From assembly GCF_000946815.1 (NCBI RefSeq), contig NZ_CDRZ01000090.1, forward strand, positions 1-38,866: DNA of 38,866 bases, given 5' to 3'. Both the position numbers and the translations under genes were made by a program. This document shows positions 1 through 9,292 of the stretch, piece after piece; position 1 is the stretch's first letter; each line of letters begins with the position of its first letter. The notes under the pieces are model-generated. The model searched no databases and was not told the origin of the DNA. It saw only the letters and a program-made list of their open reading frames with translations. The DNA is from Syntrophaceticus schinkii (GTDB lineage: Bacteria > Bacillota > DSM-12270 > Thermacetogeniales > Thermacetogeniaceae).

Positions 1-45
1 TGTTCCCAGCCAAAGTCACCGTCCCCGTGGCTGGTCACCGTGGCT

Positions 46-82
46 AAAAAAAGGGGGCAGCCATCATTATTGCGGCTGCCCC
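46..82 (-). terminator. Rho-independent terminator of ppdK
   Basis: On the minus strand a 9-bp perfect GC-rich stem (GGGGCAGCC / GGCTGCCCC, plus positions 54-62 and 74-82) with an 11-base loop is followed by C and seven T residues. It lies 17 bases after the ppdK stop, so it ends the ccpN-ppsR-ppdK transcript. Bases 1-45 contain an ACCGTCCCC string like the repeats elsewhere and no gene I can see. Confidence 0.9.
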
Positions 83-99
83 TTCATTAAAGTCAGTTG

Positions 100-2745
100 C
101 TACTTGAGCCGCAAGGCGGCCTGTGCTGCAGCTAAACGGGCAATAGGAACCCGGTAAGGGGAACAGCTGACATAATTAAGTCCCACAGAGTGACAGAATT
201 CTACAGAGCTGGGGTCACCACCGTGCTCACCACAGATACCCACAACAAGCTCGGGGTTGGTGCTCCTGCCCAACTCCACTCCCATTTTCACCAGTTTGCC
301 TACCCCATCACGGTCGAGGACCGCAAAGGGGTTATCAGCCAGAATTTTCTTTTCAATGTACTGGGGTATAAACTTCCCTTCAGCATCATCACGGCTGAAG
401 CCAAAGGTCGTCTGGGTCAGGTCATTGGTTCCAAAGGAGAAGAAGTCGGCAATTTTTCCGATCTGATCTGCCAGGAGACATGCTCGCGGCAGTTCGATCA
501 TGGTGCCGATGGGAATCTCCAGCTTTAATCCTGTTTCTCCTTCCACTTGCTGAATAACCTCTAAACAAAGCTCTCGCAATATTTTTAGTTCCTGTATGGA
601 CATGACAAGAGGGATCATGATCTCGGGATTAGGATTCAACCCCTCTTCTTTCAACTGGGCAGTGGCCTGCACAATCGCCCGCACCTGCATGGCATAAATC
701 TCCGGTGTGGTGATACCTAAACGGCAGCCGCGGTGTCCCAGCATGGGGTTAAGCTCCTGCAGAGCCCGGGCCTTGCGCAGGATATTTTCCAGGCGTGATA
801 TTTCACCTGATTCACCACCTGTAAGCTTCAGCTTCATAATTTCTAGGGATAAGTCCTCTATATTGGGAAGAAACTCATGCAGTGGTGGATCCAAAAGCCT
901 GATGGTTGTCGGCAGTCCATCCATTGCTTTCAAGATGCCGTAAAAATCCTCCTGCTGCATAGGCAGTAACTTTTCCAGGGCTTCGTCCCGCTCCTCCTGG
1001 GTTTTGGCCATGATCATCGCCTGGGCGATGGGAAGCCGATCCTGTGCCATGAACATATGCTCTGTCCTGCATAATCCGACACCCTCTGCCCCAAACTCAC
1101 GGGCGCGCCGGACATCAGCCGGGGTATCGGCATTGGTGAAAACCCCCAGCCTTCTTATTTCATCCGCCCAGGTAAGCAGCCGCTGCAGTTCCTCTCCTAA
1201 CTCGGGAGAAACAAGGGGCACTTCACCGAGGATCACCTGTCCGGTGCTGCCGTCGATGGTGATCAGTTCCCCTTCCTTGATCTCCTGCTCACCTACAGTA
1301 ATTTTCTTTTCTTTATAATCAATATTCAGGGCTTCACAACCGCAGACACAGGGTTTGCCCATCCCGCGGGCAACCACCGCGGCATGACTGGTCATCCCAC
1401 CCCTGCTGGTGAGTACCCCCTGAGCCATGACAAGCCCGTGAATGTCATCCGGGGTGGTTTCCAGGCGAACAAGAATCACCTTTTCCCCATCTTCCCCGAG
1501 GCGTTCAGCTTCATTGGCGTCAAAGGTGATCATGCCTGAAGCAGCACCCGGTGAAGCGGGAAGCCCTGTTGCCAGCACCTGAAACTGCACCTTCGTATCC
1601 AACCGCTTGTGCAGCACCTGGTTCAGCTGGTCGGGGTCGACCCTGAGCACAGCCTCCTCCTTGGAAATCAAGCCCTCCTTAACCATATCAACCGCAGCCT
1701 TTACCGCTGCAGTCGCAGTGCGCTTGCCGGAGCGCGTCTGTAAAATATAGAGTTTGCCCTCTTCAACGGTAAATTCGATGTCCTGCAGATCCCTGTAGTG
1801 CTTCTCCAAAAGAGAGCAGGTCTTCTGGAACTGATCATATGCCTCAGGCATCTCTTCTTGAAGTTTGGAAATGGGCTGTGGTGTCCTGATCCCTGCCACC
1901 ACATCCTCACCCTGGGCATTGATCAGATACTCACCGAAGAGAACATTCTCCCCGGTTGCGGGATCCCGGGTAAAGGCAACACCAGTCCCGCTGTTTTCAC
2001 CCATATTGCCGAAGACCATTACCTGGACATTGACCGCGGTTCCCAGATCATCAGGGATCTTGTTCAGCCTCCGGTATACTTTTGCCCGCGGATTGTTCCA
2101 GGATTCAAAAACTGCCATAACCGCTTTCTTCAACTGGTTCATCGGGTCCTGAGGAAAATCGCTTCTCGTCCTCGACCTGACGATCTCCTTATACTCAGCG
2201 ATGATTTCTTTCAGGTGTTCGGGCTGTAGTTTATGATCATACTGCACACGGAAACGAGCCTTGAATTTTTCCAACACCTCTTCAAACCTGTTAAACTCCA
2301 CATATAAAACAATGTCACTGAACATTTGAATAAAGCGGCGGTAGCAGTCCAGGGCAAAGCGCTCATTTCCCGTAGCCGCAGCCAGTGCCTGGACTGTTTT
2401 GTCATTCAGCCCCAGGTTAAGAACAGTGTCCATCATCCCCGGCATGGAGATCCTCGCCCCGGAACGCACAGAGAGCAAAAGTGGATTTTTGAGGTCACCA
2501 AGGGTTTTGCCCACCTTTTTTTCCAGAGAACGCAGAGCATCCTCAATTTGTTCCTCTAATCCAGCGGGTAGTTCTTTCCTCTCATTACTGTACTCATTGC
2601 AGGCCTCAGTTGTGATTGTAAATCCGGGGGGTACAGGGAGTCCGAGGCTCGTCATCTCCGCCAACCCCGCTCCTTTCCCCCCTAAGAGATCCCTCATCTC
2701 TGCACTACCCTCGTTAAAAAGGTAGACATACTTCCTACTTTGCAT
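100..2745 (-). CDS. ppdK: Pyruvate, phosphate dikinase
   Basis: An 881-residue cytoplasmic enzyme that interconverts pyruvate + ATP + Pi and PEP + AMP + PPi, used for gluconeogenesis or PPi-linked glycolysis in anaerobes. The order is an N-terminal ATP-grasp domain (about 1-340, starting with the [10 protein letters not shown] motif), the swivelling phosphohistidine domain and a C-terminal PEP-binding barrel. The catalytic histidine is His454 in GGMTSHAAV; Thr452, two residues before it, is the residue expected to be phosphorylated by the regulatory protein. The GICGEHGG motif near the C-terminus holds the catalytic cysteine. Length is normal for the bacterial family (about 880). The ATG has GGGGGAGCGAG upstream, and the first 11 bases overlap the end of ppsR, so translation is probably coupled. 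It is the last gene of ccpN-ppsR-ppdK, before a strong terminator. Confidence 0.97.
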   Translation of the reverse strand: MQSRKYVYLFNEGSAEMRDLLGGKGAGLAEMTSLGLPVPPGFTITTEACNEYSNERKELPAGLEEQIEDALRSLEKKVGKTLGDLKNPLLLSVRSGARISMPGMMDTVLNLGLNDKTVQALAAATGNERFALDCYRRFIQMFSDIVLYVEFNRFEEVLEKFKARFRVQYDHKLQPEHLKEIIAEYKEIVRSRTRSDFPQDPMNQLKKAVMAVFESWNNPRAKVYRRLNKIPDDLGTAVNVQVMVFGNMGENSGTGVAFTRDPATGENVLFGEYLINAQGEDVVAGIRTPQPISKLQEEMPEAYDQFQKTCSLLEKHYRDLQDIEFTVEEGKLYILQTRSGKRTATAAVKAAVDMVKEGLISKEEAVLRVDPDQLNQVLHKRLDTKVQFQVLATGLPASPGAASGMITFDANEAERLGEDGEKVILVRLETTPDDIHGLVMAQGVLTSRGGMTSHAAVVARGMGKPCVCGCEALNIDYKEKKITVGEQEIKEGELITIDGSTGQVILGEVPLVSPELGEELQRLLTWADEIRRLGVFTNADTPADVRRAREFGAEGVGLCRTEHMFMAQDRLPIAQAMIMAKTQEERDEALEKLLPMQQEDFYGILKAMDGLPTTIRLLDPPLHEFLPNIEDLSLEIMKLKLTGGESGEISRLENILRKARALQELNPMLGHRGCRLGITTPEIYAMQVRAIVQATAQLKEEGLNPNPEIMIPLVMSIQELKILRELCLEVIQQVEGETGLKLEIPIGTMIELPRACLLADQIGKIADFFSFGTNDLTQTTFGFSRDDAEGKFIPQYIEKKILADNPFAVLDRDGVGKLVKMGVELGRSTNPELVVGICGEHGGDPSSVEFCHSVGLNYVSCSPYRVPIARLAAAQAALRLK

Positions 2746-3556
2746 CTCGCTCCCCCCTGTAATAATCCTCTAAAACCTTGCTTGCTGTTTCCTCTATTGC
2801 TTTATTACTTACATCAATGACCGGGCAGGCCAATTGTGCCATTAACCGGTCGGCATAAGCCAATTCTTTTTGGATGCGGTTCAAACTGGCATACTCCGCA
2901 TCTGTGGTCAGTCCTAAAGTTTTTAGGCGCTCCTGGCGGATCTGAAGCAGCAGTTGGGGTTGAATAGTCAGTCCGATAATTTTCCGGGACGGAATTCTGA
3001 ACAACTCTGCCGGTGGCTCCACTTCAGGAACTATGGGAACATTGGCAACCTTGACTCGCTTGTGGGCCAGATACATAGAAACCGGGGTTTTTGATGTACG
3101 GGAGACACCGATCAAGACTACATCCGCATATAAAAGCCCTCGGGGGTCCTTGCCATCATCATATTTGACAGCAAACTCGATAGCCTCTACCCGGCGAAAA
3201 TACTGATCATCCAGGCGGTGGAGCAGACCGGCCTCCATCTTGGGTTTAGTTGATGTCGCTTTAGAGAGAGCCTCTAATAGCGGCCCCATTATATCCACAG
3301 CCGGAATATTGTGCAGCTGAGTCAACCTTTCCAGTTCTTCCTTTAATCCTGGAATCACTAATGTATAGGCTATGATCCCGCAGGTGTCGCTGGCCTCCTC
3401 CACAACATCCTCCAGTATCTGCTTATCAGTCACATAAGGAACCCGCCGGATATCGAACTTCTCATCAGCATTAAACTGACTGGCAGCAGCTCGTGCTACA
3501 AACTCCGCGGTTTCTCCCAGGGAATCTGATACCACATAAATTACCGGACTTACCAT
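2735..3556 (-). CDS. ppsR: PPDK regulatory protein (bifunctional kinase/phosphotransferase)
   Basis: A DUF299/PSRP family protein of 273 residues. Known members inactivate PPDK by ADP-dependent phosphorylation of the threonine near the catalytic histidine and reactivate it by Pi-dependent dephosphorylation. The family P-loop-like motif GVSRTSKTP is present at about residues 148-156, and the N-terminus ([17 protein letters not shown]) is typical. I chose the ATG at 3556 because AAAGGAGG lies 6 bases upstream; a TTG two codons earlier would sit too close to it. It overlaps ppdK by 11 bases and follows ccpN by 21 bases. Direct linkage to ppdK makes PPDK, rather than PEP synthase, the target. The Bacillus homologue next to ccpN is yqfL. 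Confidence 0.95.
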   Translation of the reverse strand: MVSPVIYVVSDSLGETAEFVARAAASQFNADEKFDIRRVPYVTDKQILEDVVEEASDTCGIIAYTLVIPGLKEELERLTQLHNIPAVDIMGPLLEALSKATSTKPKMEAGLLHRLDDQYFRRVEAIEFAVKYDDGKDPRGLLYADVVLIGVSRTSKTPVSMYLAHKRVKVANVPIVPEVEPPAELFRIPSRKIIGLTIQPQLLLQIRQERLKTLGLTTDAEYASLNRIQKELAYADRLMAQLACPVIDVSNKAIEETASKVLEDYYRGERDAK

Positions 3557-3577
3557 AAACAACCTCCTTTCTTTCTA

Positions 3578-4216
3578 TTACCTTCCTTCCCCCATCTCTA
3601 CAAAGATGCGGACAACTGTTGTCTTAGTAAACCTGCCTATCACTTTAAGCATCTCCCGGTCACTGTCTTCTGAAATAACTTCAACAACAGGTAGGGCATC
3701 AACCTCATGCACCACTAACTTGCTCGCTGCATCGTAAACAGATTCTTCCCCACTGACTGTTATGATATTTGCCAGGCGCGTCATAACCACCTGAACAGGG
3801 ATTTTATGGAGATCACCCTGCCCTAAAGCAACCTTGAGCAGATCCTTGCGTGATACAGCCCCCACCAGGCAGCTGTCATTGGTCACAATAAAAAGGGTGC
3901 CAACATCCTCTGTAAATAAGGCCACAATGGCATCATAAACAGAGGCATCCTCCGTAACAACCACAGGCACAGACTTCACTTCCATTACCTTGAGGTGCCG
4001 AATTTCTTCAGCGATCAGCATGTACGGGGTTTTACCGGAATAGAAGTAGCCGACCCTGGGACGGGCTTCCAGCAGTCCCGCCATGGTCAGCACAGCCAGA
4101 TCCGGACGTAAAGTGGCGCGCCGCACATTCAGCTTGTTAGCGATCTTTTCCCCTGTAATAGGAGTATTCTCTTTTACAATTTCTATGATCTGCTCCTGTC
4201 GCGGCGTTAAACGAAT
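3578..4216 (-). CDS. ccpN: CcpN-like transcriptional repressor (HTH + two CBS domains), unusual ATT start
   Basis: A CcpN/YqzB-type regulator, in Bacillus the repressor of gluconeogenic genes. An N-terminal winged helix is visible as RLTPRQEQIIEIVKEN, then ITGEKIANKLNVRRATLRPD, then LEARPRVGYFYSG, followed by a pair of CBS domains (about residues 70-205). From the first canonical start (GTG at 4126) the protein would lack most of the helix-turn-helix. The open frame extends 30 codons further, to ATT at 4214-4216, just after an in-frame TAA, with no ATG, GTG, TTG or CTG start available there. GGAAAGGGTG lies upstream of the ATT. So either ATT is the start (212 aa) or one base is missing after a GTG at about 4225. 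Position at the head of ppsR-ppdK suggests it controls PPDK. Confidence 0.87.
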   Translation of the reverse strand: MRLTPRQEQIIEIVKENTPITGEKIANKLNVRRATLRPDLAVLTMAGLLEARPRVGYFYSGKTPYMLIAEEIRHLKVMEVKSVPVVVTEDASVYDAIVALFTEDVGTLFIVTNDSCLVGAVSRKDLLKVALGQGDLHKIPVQVVMTRLANIITVSGEESVYDAASKLVVHEVDALPVVEVISEDSDREMLKVIGRFTKTTVVRIFVEMGEGR

Positions 4217-4253
4217 AGAACTTGCACCCTTTCCTTAAATGTTGATATCTATA

Positions 4254-4282
4254 ATATTAATACTATTTGCCTGTTTTGTGAA
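4254..4282 (-). promoter_or_regulatory. Candidate sigma-A promoter for ccpN-ppsR-ppdK
   Basis: The minus strand reads TTCACA (4282-4277), a 17-base spacer, then TAATAT (4259-4254). The -35 has five of six consensus bases and the -10 four of six. The transcript would start near 4247, about 30 bases before the proposed ATT start. The rest of 4217-4395 is AT-rich, with a small hairpin near 4355 and no gene. Confidence 0.45.
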
Positions 4283-4395
4283 GACTAATAACCATCAATT
4301 AAAGTAATTGTGTTATACTATTATCCAATTACGCTACATTATAATGAAATCCTTCTCTGTATCAGAGAAAATTTCCGCCTGCCCCTTGTTCACTT

Positions 4396-6463
4396 TCACT
4401 CTCTCACAATTTTCTCAAGATCCCCCAGTTCTCCCAGTATATCAGCGATGTCTTTGAGTAAGGCAAGCCGATTGCGGCGTACAGCAGTATCATCCACCAT
4501 CACCATCACCTGGGTGAAAAAGCGGTCCAAGGGTCCAGCGAGGGCAGCGCCGCGCAGAAGTGCCTCACGGTACTTCCCCTGCTCAAGCAGGCGAACAACC
4601 ATTTTTTTGATCTTCATCCATGCTTCATAGAGCTCACGTTCACCATCCTCAGACAATAATATGGGGTCAATTTCATTCCCTTCAGCCTGGCGGGCGAGGT
4701 GAGAAGCCCGTGTATAAGCTGTCAGCAAAAACTCGAATTCCGGCTTATGGCGCATCACTGTTATCGCTTCCAGCCTCGTTTTGACCAGTAATATGCGGTC
4801 AAGTGACGGCCCCAAAGCCGCCTCAACAGCATCATAGGCGTATCCTGAATCGAGAAAAAGGAACCTCAGGCGTGCCTGGAAGAAATCCATCATGTGGGCT
4901 TTAACCTCATCGAGAGAGTAGGCGAGTTTCATATCGGCATAATTTTGGTAAGCTGTAGAAATTAATTCCTCCAGAGAAAAATTGAATTCCTGATAGAGGA
5001 TGATATGGCAGATACCCAGGCTTGACGCCTGAGGGCAAAGGGGTCCTGAGAACCCGTAGGCTCCAATCCCAGAGCAAAACACCCTGTTAAGTTGTCGATT
5101 TTATCAGCCATGGCAACAACTGCCGCCGGCTTTGAGATAGGCACCTTATCTCCGGCAAAACGCGGCATATAATGGTCCCTGATCGCCCGGCAGACATCCT
5201 TGTTCTCCTGGCTTACCTTTGCATAATACCCACCCATGATCCCCTGCAGTTCCGGAAACTCAAAAACCACACTCGTCACCAGGTCGGCCTTGCACAGGTA
5301 AGCCGCCCGCTCTGCTACCCCTCTTTGATTATCGGTCAACCCCAAAACATGGGAGAGGTGCCTGCTTATACTAACAAGCCGCTGCACTTTATCGTAAACA
5401 GTTCCTAACCCCTCCATGTGCACCACTTTCTTTAACTTTTCCACATTCTCCTCCAGGGGTGTTTTCAGGTCTTCCAGGAAGAAAAATTCCGCATCCTGGA
5501 GGCGGGCACGCAAGACCTTCTCATTTCCACGACGAACCAGTTCCTTATTTACTGGGCCGTTGGCGCAGGCTATAAAATGCGATAATAGTTTCCCTCTTTC
5601 ATCCCAAACCGGAAAATAGCGCTGGTGTTCCCTCATGGGGGTGATCACCACTTCCGGGGGAAGCTTTAAAAAACGGGAGTCAAAACTTCCGGAGAGGGGT
5701 GTGGGGCATTCCACAAGGTGTGTGATCTCCTCCAGAAGGTCATCATCAGGCAAAACCTGTCCCTCAACAAGATCAGCCTCCTCCTGGGAGAGATCCCAGA
5801 TCATCTGTTTGCGCTCTTCCTGGTCGAGGATCACAGAGACATCCTTCAATTTCTTAAAGTATTCCTTTACGCTATCGATAGTTAACGGGTCACTGCTGAA
5901 ATTGCGCAAGCCGTAAGTCAAACGCCCGGGCTTAAGACCTCCTAATTCAAAGTCCACAACCTCAGAACCGAGCAGGCTCAGCAGCCAGCGGATGGGACGA
6001 ATAAACCGAAAATCAAGATCTCCCCAGCGCATGGGGCGTGAAAAAGATAGGCCCTTGATCAAAGCAGGAATCTGCTCACTTAAAACCGCTGCTACCGGCC
6101 GGCCCTCGATGCGTTTTTCCGCAAAAACATACTCTCCGGCAGGTGTTGACCGCACAACCAGGCTGGAGACAGGAACCTTCTGGCTGCGCGCAAGCCTGTA
6201 GCAGCTTTTGTGGGCTGGTCGGACTGATCAAAGGCCGCCTTGCGGGGTGGCCCCTTAACCTCCTCCACCAGGTCAGCCTGCTCGGCGGCAATCCCTTCAA
6301 CATAAAGTGTCATCCTGCGGGGAGTGGTAAAGGCGGCTACCCGTTCAAAGTCGATCCTGTTTTCCTTAAGCATCTTTTCCCCTGCCTGCTGCAGTTGATC
6401 GATCAATTGCTCTGCCAGCCGCGCAGGAAGTTCTTCAACCCCTATTTCCAATAAATAGTCCAA
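4396..6463 (-). CDS. glyS: Glycyl-tRNA synthetase beta subunit (two apparent 1-base deletions)
   Basis: The beta subunit of the alpha2beta2 glycyl-tRNA synthetase, which with GlyQ charges tRNA-Gly. The start is TTG at 6463, with AAGGAGG 8 bases upstream and a typical N-terminus (MDYLLEIGVEELPARL). The frame is broken twice. Near 6191 a G seems lost in TTG(G)CGCGC, which would restore GLARSQKVPVSSLVVRS. Near 5020 a C seems lost (GCC(C)TGGGT), which would restore FALRRQALGICHII. Repair of both gives 689 residues, the normal family length, with the central and C-terminal regions intact to LEKIVRE. Because glyQ and its T-box are intact and the enzyme is essential, sequence error is more likely than decay. 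It starts 20 bases after glyQ. Confidence 0.93.
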
Positions 6464-6483
6464 TGATTATGCCTCCTTCTCTG

Positions 6484-7398
6484 CTAATTGTTCTCCGGTT
6501 CAGGTAATTGCAGGGCGTCCCTTTGCTCAGGATTCTTGATCAGCGGATAACCCAACTGCTCTCTTTGGTCGAGGTAAGCTCTGGCACACAGGCGGGCCAG
6601 GTGACGCACCCTTCCGATGTAGGAAGTCCGCTCAGCAACACTCAAAGCACCCCGTGCATCCAGCAGATTAAAGACGTGTGAACACTTCAAAACATAGTCA
6701 TAAGCGGGCTGTACCAGCCCTTTTCCACCGATGCGCTCTGCCTCCTGTTCATACATCTCAAAGAGGTTAAACAGCATCCCGGTATCCGCTTCCTCAAAAT
6801 TATAATATGAATAATCCACTTCAGTCTGGTGGTGGATATCCCCATATGTAATGTTTCCTGTCCAAATGACATCATAGACATTATCCACCTCCTGGATATA
6901 CATGGCGATCCTTTCGATCCCGTAGGTGATCTCAGCACTCACCGGGCGGCAGTCAAAACCACCACACTGCTGAAAATAGGTAAACTGGGTGATCTCCATG
7001 CCATCCAACCACACCTCCCAGCCCAATCCCCAGGCGCCCAGGTTCGGAGACTCCCAGTTATCCTCTACAAAGCGGATATCATGAGCCTGTAGGTCAATAC
7101 CCAGGTAAGAAAGACTCGTCAGGTAGCGGTCGATGACATCATCAGGTGAAGGCTTTAAGATCACCTGATACTGATAATAGTGCTGCAGTCTGTTGGGATT
7201 TTCCCCATACCTGCCGTCAGTCGGCCGGCGCGAGGGCTCTACATAAGCAACATTCCAGGGCTCCGGCCCTAAAACCCTCAGTGCTGTGGCTGGATTCATG
7301 GTCCCTGCCCCTTTTTCCACATCATAGGGCTGCTGGATGATACAGTGCCGGCTCCAGTAACCATTGAGCCTGTTGATGATCTCTTGAAAACTCAACAT
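6484..7398 (-). CDS. glyQ: Glycyl-tRNA synthetase alpha subunit
   Basis: The catalytic alpha subunit, 304 residues, carrying the class II aminoacyl-tRNA synthetase core that binds glycine and ATP. Conserved stretches include [42 protein letters not shown] and [14 protein letters not shown]-type sequence near residue 170. The start chosen is the ATG at 7398, with GGAGGT 8 bases upstream; a GTG two codons earlier is too close. It is the first gene after a glycine T-box leader, so it should be switched on when tRNA-Gly is uncharged, together with glyS. Confidence 0.97.
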   Translation of the reverse strand: MLSFQEIINRLNGYWSRHCIIQQPYDVEKGAGTMNPATALRVLGPEPWNVAYVEPSRRPTDGRYGENPNRLQHYYQYQVILKPSPDDVIDRYLTSLSYLGIDLQAHDIRFVEDNWESPNLGAWGLGWEVWLDGMEITQFTYFQQCGGFDCRPVSAEITYGIERIAMYIQEVDNVYDVIWTGNITYGDIHHQTEVDYSYYNFEEADTGMLFNLFEMYEQEAERIGGKGLVQPAYDYVLKCSHVFNLLDARGALSVAERTSYIGRVRHLARLCARAYLDQREQLGYPLIKNPEQRDALQLPEPENN

Positions 7399-7547
7399 AA
7401 TCACTTACCTCCTCTTCATCTTTTATCGTGACCCGGCTTGCTTTATTGGGTGACAAGGGGACGGGGGTCGTGTCACTTTGATCTCTTCTGTTCCATTCAG
7501 GTGGGAAGACAATTCCCTTTCCAACGACTAACCACCAACTAACCACC

Positions 7548-7791
7548 AAAAAATCCCGCCCGTGCAGCAAAAAGCTGCAGGGACGGGATTCCCGCGGTTC
7601 CACCCTGCTTGGCACAGTCTTGCGCCCCCTTAGTTTTATGCAGGCTTTACTTCCCCAGCTGATCTACACCGGGGTTTCCTCCTGCGGCTCCGAAGCCCCT
7701 TCACCACCTGGTTCGACCGGTTCACACCATCCCCGGCTCCCTGAGGCAAAACCAAAAGTGGTTACTCTTCTCCATCATCACCTGCTATCCT
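7548..7791 (-). ncRNA. Glycine T-box riboswitch (glyQS leader)
   Basis: On the minus strand the diagnostic T-box sequence AGGGTGGAACCGCGGG lies at about 7605-7590. Its TGGA pairs with the UCCA end expected for tRNA-Gly. A long terminator stem follows, with TGCAGC/GCTGCA at its top and CCCG pairs below, and six T residues at 7553-7548. The 5' half has the stem I features: GGAGAAGAGTAACC at its base, AGGGAG and GGATGGTGTGAACC in the distal part, and a probable specifier GGC (7697-7695) before TTCGGAG. GGC is a glycine codon, matching the downstream glyQS. The leader has a single specifier stem, not a tandem one. Between it and glyQ lie about 145 bases with repeat strings (7516-7550) and no gene. 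Confidence 0.93.
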
Positions 7792-7793
7792 TC

Positions 7794-7822
7794 AATTTAT
7801 CAATTCGGTAGTCCACTGTCAA
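7794..7822 (-). promoter_or_regulatory. Promoter of the glyQS T-box transcript
   Basis: The minus strand has a perfect TTGACA (7822-7817), a 17-base spacer and TAAATT (7799-7794). Transcription would begin near 7788, just before stem I of the T-box. The -35 box overlaps the TGA stop of the DUF4342 gene (7821-7819), so the two units are packed without a spacer. Confidence 0.75.
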
Positions 7823-8253
7823 GCTTCTATTTGTATTTCAATTTCTTTTGGGACTTCCTGCTCAGTCTCTTCTCCCTCATCCTCAGCATCCTCACCTGCA
7901 ATCTCCAGGGTGCAGTCGTTAAGCAGTGCGGTCACTGTACCCACAGCACCCAGCACAGCCAATTCACCGCTCACCAACATCCCTAACAGGCCAATTGCCC
8001 CTACCCCGGCCGGGACCTCAACAAGTGTTTCATCACCCTTCTTCAGGCGGACTTTGGTGGCAGCCCCTTTTTCCAAGATGGCTTTCCATTTCCCACAAAA
8101 GCCTTCCCCTTCCCCTTCCCTTTCTTCCTCCAGCACAATCAAAGCCGCAACAAGATCCCCACCGGCACGGTCCAAGGCATCTTTAGCCTCTCTATAACTG
8201 ACATCCATCCGCTCACGGATAAGATCCACCTTTTCCAACTGCTGATCCTCCAT
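7819..8253 (-). CDS. DUF4342 domain protein with UBA-like N-terminus
   Basis: 144 residues. Residues about 5-45 (EKVDLIRERMDVSYREAKDALDRAGGDLVAALI) look like a UBA/TS-N-type three-helix segment as in EF-Ts. The middle (about 60-115) is a DUF4342-like part with a glycine-rich hydrophobic stretch, VGAIGLLGMLVSGELAVLGAVGTVTALL, that could be a membrane segment or hairpin. The tail is very acidic (EDAEDEGEETEQEV). I chose the ATG at 8253, with GGAAGGTGA upstream. Its function is unknown; it sits between recO and the glyQS T-box, where Bacillus has no gene. Confidence 0.8.
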   Translation of the reverse strand: MEDQQLEKVDLIRERMDVSYREAKDALDRAGGDLVAALIVLEEEREGEGEGFCGKWKAILEKGAATKVRLKKGDETLVEVPAGVGAIGLLGMLVSGELAVLGAVGTVTALLNDCTLEIAGEDAEDEGEETEQEVPKEIEIQIEA

Positions 8254-8269
8254 ACCATTCACCTTCCTT

Positions 8270-8290
8270 GGGGTCAGGCTTGAGTAATTT
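8270..8290 (+). repeat. Interspersed repeat, family C copy 1
   Basis: GGGGTCAGGCTTGAGTAATT at the 5' flank of the DUF4342 gene. The same string occurs at 15156 and, inverted, at 16259. Strings of this style are commonly found next to REP-associated tyrosine transposases; no transposase gene is in this window. Confidence 0.7.
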
Positions 8291-8300
8291 ACTTTCTACC

Positions 8301-8422
8301 CGGAAAACAGAGGTCGGAAGCCGGAGGCCGGAAGTTGTGAAAAATCTGCTTCCGCCGGCTCCTTAACATTCGATTTCAGCCTCTGTTTTCATCATCTACT
8401 GGTGCCGCCAAGGCGGCATGGA
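8301..8422. repeat. Composite heptamer repeat, family A copy 1
   Basis: Begins with heptamer-like units (AGGTCGGAAGCCGGAGGCCGG at about 8310-8331). A variable spacer is followed by CTCTGTTTTCATCATCTACTGG, a GCCGCCAAGGCGGC palindrome (8404-8417) and GGACATCTATACCTTA, which runs into the recO stop. The same order of modules recurs near 15.2 kb and inside the ComFA-like gene. It fills the spacer between recO and the DUF4342 gene, and no gene is seen in it. Confidence 0.7.
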
Positions 8423-8425
8423 CAT

Positions 8426-9214
8426 CTATACCTTATTATGCCCATTCCCGGCTCCCCCATCACGGAAGGTGTCTAAAAGAGCGCGGGAACGCGGCTGGAC
8501 ATCCCCATGGTAGGCCAGGAATCCCTGTAAGAGACTGGCCAGTTCTCGCATAATCCTGGGACTTAGCCTGGCTTTAACGGCCTGCTCCAAGGGAGAGCGC
8601 AGAAAATAACCCATGGCTCCTAGAGTAGCCGGAGAAAAGGAAAGTAGACCCTCACAGCTTTTCGCACAATCAGGACAAACCACCCCTCCCTTTTCAATGC
8701 TGAACCAGACCCGCTGTACCTCTCCTGCAGCAGAAGAGAGCGAATGATTCCCCTCCACACACTCCGTCAGGGAAGGACGATAGCCGAGAATATCTAACAG
8801 TTTGAGTTCAAAGACACGGGCAGTAAGCTCCGTATCCCCCTGTTTCAATGCCCTCAGCACAGAAAGCATCAGGAAAAACACCTTCGGCTGGGGCTCTCTT
8901 TCCGGGGTAAGGCGGCTCACCAGTTCCGCGCAGTAGCTGGCAGTGGCAAAGCACTCCAGATCCCGCTCCAGGTAGGAGAATTCATCCTCAGCCTCCCCCT
9001 GGGAAACGGTATCCAGGCTTCTTCCGCTGTACAGAACAAGCCGAGTATGGCTGAACAGCTGTACTGCCCCGCGCAGCCGGCTGGTGGTCTTGCGAACTCC
9101 CTTAGCAATGGCTGAAACCTTCCCGGCCTCCCGGGTAAACAGGGTGAGAATCCGGTCGGCTTCCCCGTAGACAATGCTTCTCAGGACAATGGCTTCTGCT
9201 TTGTAGATCCCCAT
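8426..9214 (-). CDS. recO: DNA repair protein RecO
   Basis: 262 residues. RecO anneals single strands and, with RecF/RecR, loads RecA on SSB-coated DNA. The N-terminal OB fold is recognisable (YKAEAIVLRSIVYGEADRILTLFTREAGKVSAIAKGVRK), followed by the helical C-terminal domain. The zinc-site region near residues 155-200 is incomplete: CPDCAKSC is present, but the earlier pair reads CVEGN rather than CxxC, so metal binding may be altered. The ATG at 9214 has GGGGAGGT upstream. The order recO, then glyQ and glyS, matches Bacillus. Confidence 0.94.
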   Translation of the reverse strand: MGIYKAEAIVLRSIVYGEADRILTLFTREAGKVSAIAKGVRKTTSRLRGAVQLFSHTRLVLYSGRSLDTVSQGEAEDEFSYLERDLECFATASYCAELVSRLTPEREPQPKVFFLMLSVLRALKQGDTELTARVFELKLLDILGYRPSLTECVEGNHSLSSAAGEVQRVWFSIEKGGVVCPDCAKSCEGLLSFSPATLGAMGYFLRSPLEQAVKARLSPRIMRELASLLQGFLAYHGDVQPRSRALLDTFRDGGAGNGHNKV

Positions 9215-9292
9215 CAAAAGACCTCCCCTGATATTATAATGGGAAGGAAAGAAATTGTCCCCTCTTACCCAAGATCTATCTTTACAAAAACT

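Noticed and set aside
1798-2229. Long plus-strand frames inside ppdK and other genes
   Set aside because: Shadows of the true minus-strand genes; codon content and homology support only the minus strand.
4345-4375. Hairpin TTCTCTG/CAGAGAA after glyS as a terminator
   Set aside because: The stem is short and no T run follows on either strand.
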